19,522 nt of DNA, from positions 1 to 19,522 of the forward strand of contig JAGUXE010000368.1 in NCBI GenBank assembly GCA_020061995.1, written 5' to 3'. Position numbers and translations under genes: made by a program. Of this stretch, positions 15,842 through 19,522 are shown piece by piece. Under the pieces are notes generated by a model. The model saw nothing but the letters and a program-made list of their open reading frames with translations. It searched no databases and was not told where the DNA came from. Source of the stretch: Ignavibacteriales bacterium. GTDB taxonomy: Bacteria > Bacteroidota > Ignavibacteria > Ignavibacteriales > Ignavibacteriaceae. The stretch's first letter is position 1; every line of letters starts with the position of its first letter.

Positions 15842-18800
15842 TCAACTCTGATTTTTGGGCAGAGTTATAATAAACTCTGCATACTCGCCAATTATGGTGT
15901 CAACTTTAACTTCACCTTTGTGTTGTTGTACTACAATATCATAACTTAATGAAAGCCCCAAACCAGTTCCTGCGCCGGTTGGTTTTGTAGTAAAAAAAGG
16001 ATTGAAGATTTTATCAACTACATGTTGCGGAATTCCTTCGCCGTTATCTCGGATTCTGATCTCAATATAAGAATCAAAATTTTTAGTTTTTACACTTAGG
16101 ATAGGGGAATAAACATCCCGCAATTTTTTCTTCTTTTCGTGAGTAGAATAACATGCATTATTAACCATATTTAAAAACACACGGGAAATATCCTGTGGTA
16201 CAACTTTAATCTGCTCGAGCGATGAATCATAATCGGATTCAATTTTAATGTTGAATGTTGAATCCTGGGCACGCATTCCGTGGAATCCAAGATTGACATA
16301 TTCCAAAAGTAGAGCATTAATATCGGTCATCTGTTTTTCACCTGATTTACCTCGTGAATGCAACAGCATGCCCCGAATTATACTGTCGGCTCTCTTTCCA
16401 TGTTCATTTATTTTTAAATTGTTATGTTTTAGGTCACCAAGAATTTCCATTAAATAATCTTTTGTTTTAGGATCAATAGATTCGGGAAGTCTTTGAATCT
16501 CCTCTTCAATTTCAAAAACAAGATCTTTACTTAATTCTGCAAAATTATTTACAAAGTTTAACGGATTTTTTATTTCATGTGCAATTCCTGCTGTTAATTG
16601 TCCAAGAGATGCGAGTTTTTCAGCTTGCACAAGTTGTGTCTGGGCGTTTTTTAAATTGTTTAGAGTTACCTGAAGGTCCTCAAGAATCTTTGTCTTTATA
16701 AATGCTGAGATAATGTGTTCTTTAATGTTTTTTAAGAAAGCAACGTCTTTAAGTTTAAAAGCGTCACTACGATGGATATTTTCCAAAATTAAAAAGCCTT
16801 CAACCTTCTTTTCTACTCTTACTAAAAGGACTAACAAAGCTTTAGGTGATTCGCCTAACCCAAATTTCTCGCTCGTGCTTCGGGCTCTATAATTATCTGT
16901 AAAAAAAAGATCCTCATATATTTCTTCAGTATACTTTAAATATTTTTCTTCAGCCTGTTCCAGTGTGAAATTGTTGTCAGTAATTATATCAAAATTCCAA
17001 CCGAAGCTTGCTTTAAACTTGTAAAAATTTGAGTTTTTATCAAATACGAGCGCTGATGCTTTTTCAATTCCTTTAATGACAGTAATCTTTTCAAGAATGG
17101 AATTTAGTAGGTTAGAAAAATGTATTTCCGAATTGATTGATTTTACAATCACATTGATTTTTTCAAGTTCATCATTTTTATCCGCAAGTTCGAGTGATTT
17201 TTCTTCAATTTCTTCTTTTTGCTTTATTATTTCAGAAGTTCGCTGTTCAACAATTTTTTGTAGAACCTCTTTTTCTTTTTCTAATTGTCTTGAGCGAAAT
17301 CGGATTAAGCCTATAACTAGAGCACTCGCAACAAATAAGTAAAATATGTAAGCCCAAATTGTTTTGTACCACGGAGTCATAACTGTGAAGTAATACTTTG
17401 CAACGCTGCTTTCGTGTCCGTATATATTCTTCGCTTTTACTGAGAAAACATAATCTCCTTCCGGTAGGTTGGTATATTCTTTTTGACTAGACTTAGTCCA
17501 TACTGACCAAGTTTCATCAAATCCCTCAAGAAGAACGCTATACAAATTGCTTCCTCGAGTTTTAAAACTTCCCGAACTATAATCAAATCTGATAGTATTC
17601 GCGTTATAAGGCAATTTGATATTTAAAACAGATTTAGAAGTAATGCTTCCACCACCATAAATCAAGTTATCGTCATTAATCGTTACTCTTCGAATTAATG
17701 CAAGGAAATCGTTTGTGTAATTATATTTTGATTGATCATTAAAACGTATAATTCCTTCAGGACCACCAAACCAGGTAATCCCTTCATCTTCTGTAAAGCA
17801 TGACCAAATTACTACATCACTTATTGGAAGAAAAGGTGTTCTGACTTGAGTGAAATTTGAATTCTGTCGCTTTGCTAAACTCACAGATGTTCCGTCTCCA
17901 TCAGCTAACCATAAATCTCCGGTTACCTTATCTTCAAGCATTAATGAGAACCATTGAATTACTGAAGTATCATTAAAAATTGAATGAGGGGTGAAGGCTT
18001 TTTTCATTATATCATATTTAAGTAGTCCAATTTCAGACGAAATAAATAATTCATTAGAAAAAGAATAAATTCGATTACCTGAATTCGAAGGAAGTCCATT
18101 AGAAATATCAAATTGGATATGTGAGTTATCAAATAAGTTATATCTGATTATCCCTTTAGAAGAAGTTTCTAAGAATACAATCCCTTCTTCATATTCAATC
18201 GCTTTATTAATCTCTTCAGCAATTCCGATAAGTTTACCTTTGTTTATCCATTTTCCGTTAACCGATTCAAATTGAATAACCCCCTTTAATGTCGAAACAA
18301 AAACTCGATTATTATTTACTAAAGACTTGTTCAGAGACAAAGTGAAATCTGAATAGATTTTATTAATTCCTTTTGAGGTAATCTCAAATAATCCGGAAGT
18401 TGTAGCTGCAAGAAGTGAATTTTCAGTTAGTATTAACGACCAACATGCATTATCAAAGCCTGGGAATCGATTAAAAGTATTCGTGGAATTATTAAAAACA
18501 AATAATCCTTGATATGTTGCGACATAAAGTTGATTATTAAATCTGTTAAACGCCGTAACACCACCTTTTATTCCTGATCTTTCATCGAAAAATGTAAATG
18601 GTGAAGAAATCTCAATATTCGAAATACCATTATTTAAAGCTGCCCAAAGATTATTTTCGTCATCGAGATGAATTGATTTCACGAGTTCATTTTGCAATCC
18701 GGATTTTTCATCAATAATTTGTCGTAAAGTGAAATTACTATTTAAAATGACTATTCCACCTCTAGAAGTTGCCAAAGCCAAAGCGTTATCATTAAGTTCT

Positions 18801-19522
18801 TGTAGACTAGAAATTTTGTTCTTAATGAAAAAATCATCCATTTCAGTTTTAAGTGGAACTATTCGGCCATCTTCAAATTGGTACAACCCCTGATTTGTAG
18901 TTGCGAAAATAGTATTTCCATTTTTCGTTTTTATCACTGATGCGAACTCTAATGAGGGGAGTAAGGTTTCAGCTCCGGCGAGAGTTGAAAGATTACCTTC
19001 CTTGAAGGATTTTAAACCAATGTCTTGCAGATTGCAAATCAATAAATCATCTAATAAAAAAGCAGAAACTATAGGTTGATTTATTTTCCATGAGGTTATT
19101 TTATTATCGAAATAATTGAAAATTCTGAATTCTGAAATAAAATAAATTCCTTTTGAATGCGGAATGATTTTAATTATATCGTTAAAATCATTCTCCTTAC
19201 TCGGAAGTTTAATACTCAAACTTCTAAACATTGGAAGATGTAATGAATCGTTGTCAACAAAACCAAATTCTCCTCTTGCTCCTACATAGATTCTTCCAGA
19301 TTTATCTTTTGCTAATGCGGTGACTTTGGAATTATTTTGAGTTGTTATTATTCTCCACTCAATCCCATCAAATTCCAATAAACCCGAAAAATTGGCTACA
19401 TATATAATCCCTCTATTATCTTGAATTATATCGAAGTTTTGTCCGTGTGCTTTGTATTCCTTTGGATTATAATTCTTAAGAAATGTAAAACCAATTTCAG
19501 AATTATTTAATTGAGGGAACAA
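15842..19522 (-). CDS. Propeller/Y_Y_Y sensor histidine kinase, 5' end beyond the window
   Basis: 1226 residues visible; the frame reaches the right edge, so the signal peptide and true start are outside. Domains: a periplasmic two-component-regulator beta-propeller (1 to about 620; repeated blocks such as GIIYVANFSGLLEFDG, GRIYVGARGEFGFVD and NTIFATTNQGLYQFEDG), a Y_Y_Y domain (about 640-705; YSVLLEGFDETWSVW), one membrane helix (about 715-738), a coiled coil (about 740-795), a GAF-like domain (about 800-950), and HisKA with phospho-acceptor His982 (AGIAHEIKNPLNF). HATPase_c has the N-box NMVNNACYS (about 1115), DNGEGIP (about 1158) and GAGTGLGLSLSYD (about 1182). Unlike typical Bacteroides hybrids it has no receiver or AraC domain, so the adjacent receiver-phosphatase is the likely partner. 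Ligand unknown. Confidence 0.92.
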   Translation of the reverse strand: MFPQLNNSEIGFTFLKNYNPKEYKAHGQNFDIIQDNRGIIYVANFSGLLEFDGIEWRIITTQNNSKVTALAKDKSGRIYVGARGEFGFVDNDSLHLPMFRSLSIKLPSKENDFNDIIKIIPHSKGIYFISEFRIFNYFDNKITSWKINQPIVSAFLLDDLLICNLQDIGLKSFKEGNLSTLAGAETLLPSLEFASVIKTKNGNTIFATTNQGLYQFEDGRIVPLKTEMDDFFIKNKISSLQELNDNALALATSRGGIVILNSNFTLRQIIDEKSGLQNELVKSIHLDDENNLWAALNNGISNIEISSPFTFFDERSGIKGGVTAFNRFNNQLYVATYQGLFVFNNSTNTFNRFPGFDNACWSLILTENSLLAATTSGLFEITSKGINKIYSDFTLSLNKSLVNNNRVFVSTLKGVIQFESVNGKWINKGKLIGIAEEINKAIEYEEGIVFLETSSKGIIRYNLFDNSHIQFDISNGLPSNSGNRIYSFSNELFISSEIGLLKYDIMKKAFTPHSIFNDTSVIQWFSLMLEDKVTGDLWLADGDGTSVSLAKRQNSNFTQVRTPFLPISDVVIWSCFTEDEGITWFGGPEGIIRFNDQSKYNYTNDFLALIRRVTINDDNLIYGGGSITSKSVLNIKLPYNANTIRFDYSSGSFKTRGSNLYSVLLEGFDETWSVWTKSSQKEYTNLPEGDYVFSVKAKNIYGHESSVAKYYFTVMTPWYKTIWAYIFYLFVASALVIGLIRFRSRQLEKEKEVLQKIVEQRTSEIIKQKEEIEEKSLELADKNDELEKINVIVKSINSEIHFSNLLNSILEKITVIKGIEKASALVFDKNSNFYKFKASFGWNFDIITDNNFTLEQAEEKYLKYTEEIYEDLFFTDNYRARSTSEKFGLGESPKALLVLLVRVEKKVEGFLILENIHRSDAFKLKDVAFLKNIKEHIISAFIKTKILEDLQVTLNNLKNAQTQLVQAEKLASLGQLTAGIAHEIKNPLNFVNNFAELSKDLVFEIEEEIQRLPESIDPKTKDYLMEILGDLKHNNLKINEHGKRADSIIRGMLLHSRGKSGEKQMTDINALLLEYVNLGFHGMRAQDSTFNIKIESDYDSSLEQIKVVPQDISRVFLNMVNNACYSTHEKKKKLRDVYSPILSVKTKNFDSYIEIRIRDNGEGIPQHVVDKIFNPFFTTKPTGAGTGLGLSLSYDIVVQQHKGEVKVDTIIGEYAEFIITLPKNQS

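Overview
The window is AT-rich, gene-dense chromosome that looks like core genome. I see no tRNA, rRNA, insertion sequence, phage gene, attachment site or CRISPR array. Gene content points to the Bacteroidota/Chlorobi assemblage and best fits an Ignavibacteria-like bacterium: an outer-membrane receptor of the TonB-plug/beta-barrel kind, a giant beta-propeller/Y_Y_Y sensor kinase, a MORN-repeat TonB-domain protein, and a TM2 + DUF2752 gene pair. Many starts are preceded by clear Shine-Dalgarno sequences (AAGGAA, GGAGG, AGGAGG), which is unlike most true Bacteroidetes. This placement is inference from gene content; no marker gene was searched.

Layout. 1-1858 (minus): 5' part of an outer-membrane receptor-like gene, broken by an apparent one-base frameshift near 1529 and running off the left edge. 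1942-4084 (plus): a SAM methyltransferase overlapping rlmD. 4085-7036 (minus): an ABC-2 exporter pair (ATPase, then permease) followed by rsmI, which ends base-to-base against rlmD. 7111-7773 (minus): DUF2752 protein then TM2 protein. 7881-9691 (plus): NAD(P)H-quinone-reductase-like flavoprotein, a two-CBS protein, and aat. 9680-10875 (minus): a Trm112-like protein and a predicted outer-membrane protein with a D/F/H-rich segment, separated by a strong hairpin terminator. 10876-11192: divergent intergenic region. 11193-13436 (plus): a tightly overlapping cluster of trhO, an uncharacterised HEAGH membrane protein, and a secreted or periplasmic MORN/TonB-C protein. 13423-19522 (minus): propeller sensor histidine kinase (5' end off the window), receiver-PP2C phosphatase, and pdxB.

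How they work together. Four genes modify RNA or look like methyltransferases (rlmD, rsmI, trhO and the orphan methyltransferase). The kinase and the receiver-phosphatase are adjacent and probably form one phosphorelay that ends in partner-switching dephosphorylation instead of direct DNA binding. The most interesting unexplained unit is the trhO-HEAGH-TonB cluster, whose middle gene looks like an intramembrane metalloprotease-like family without an assigned function. Nothing else here strongly suggests a new defence or mobile system; most of the window is ordinary housekeeping.
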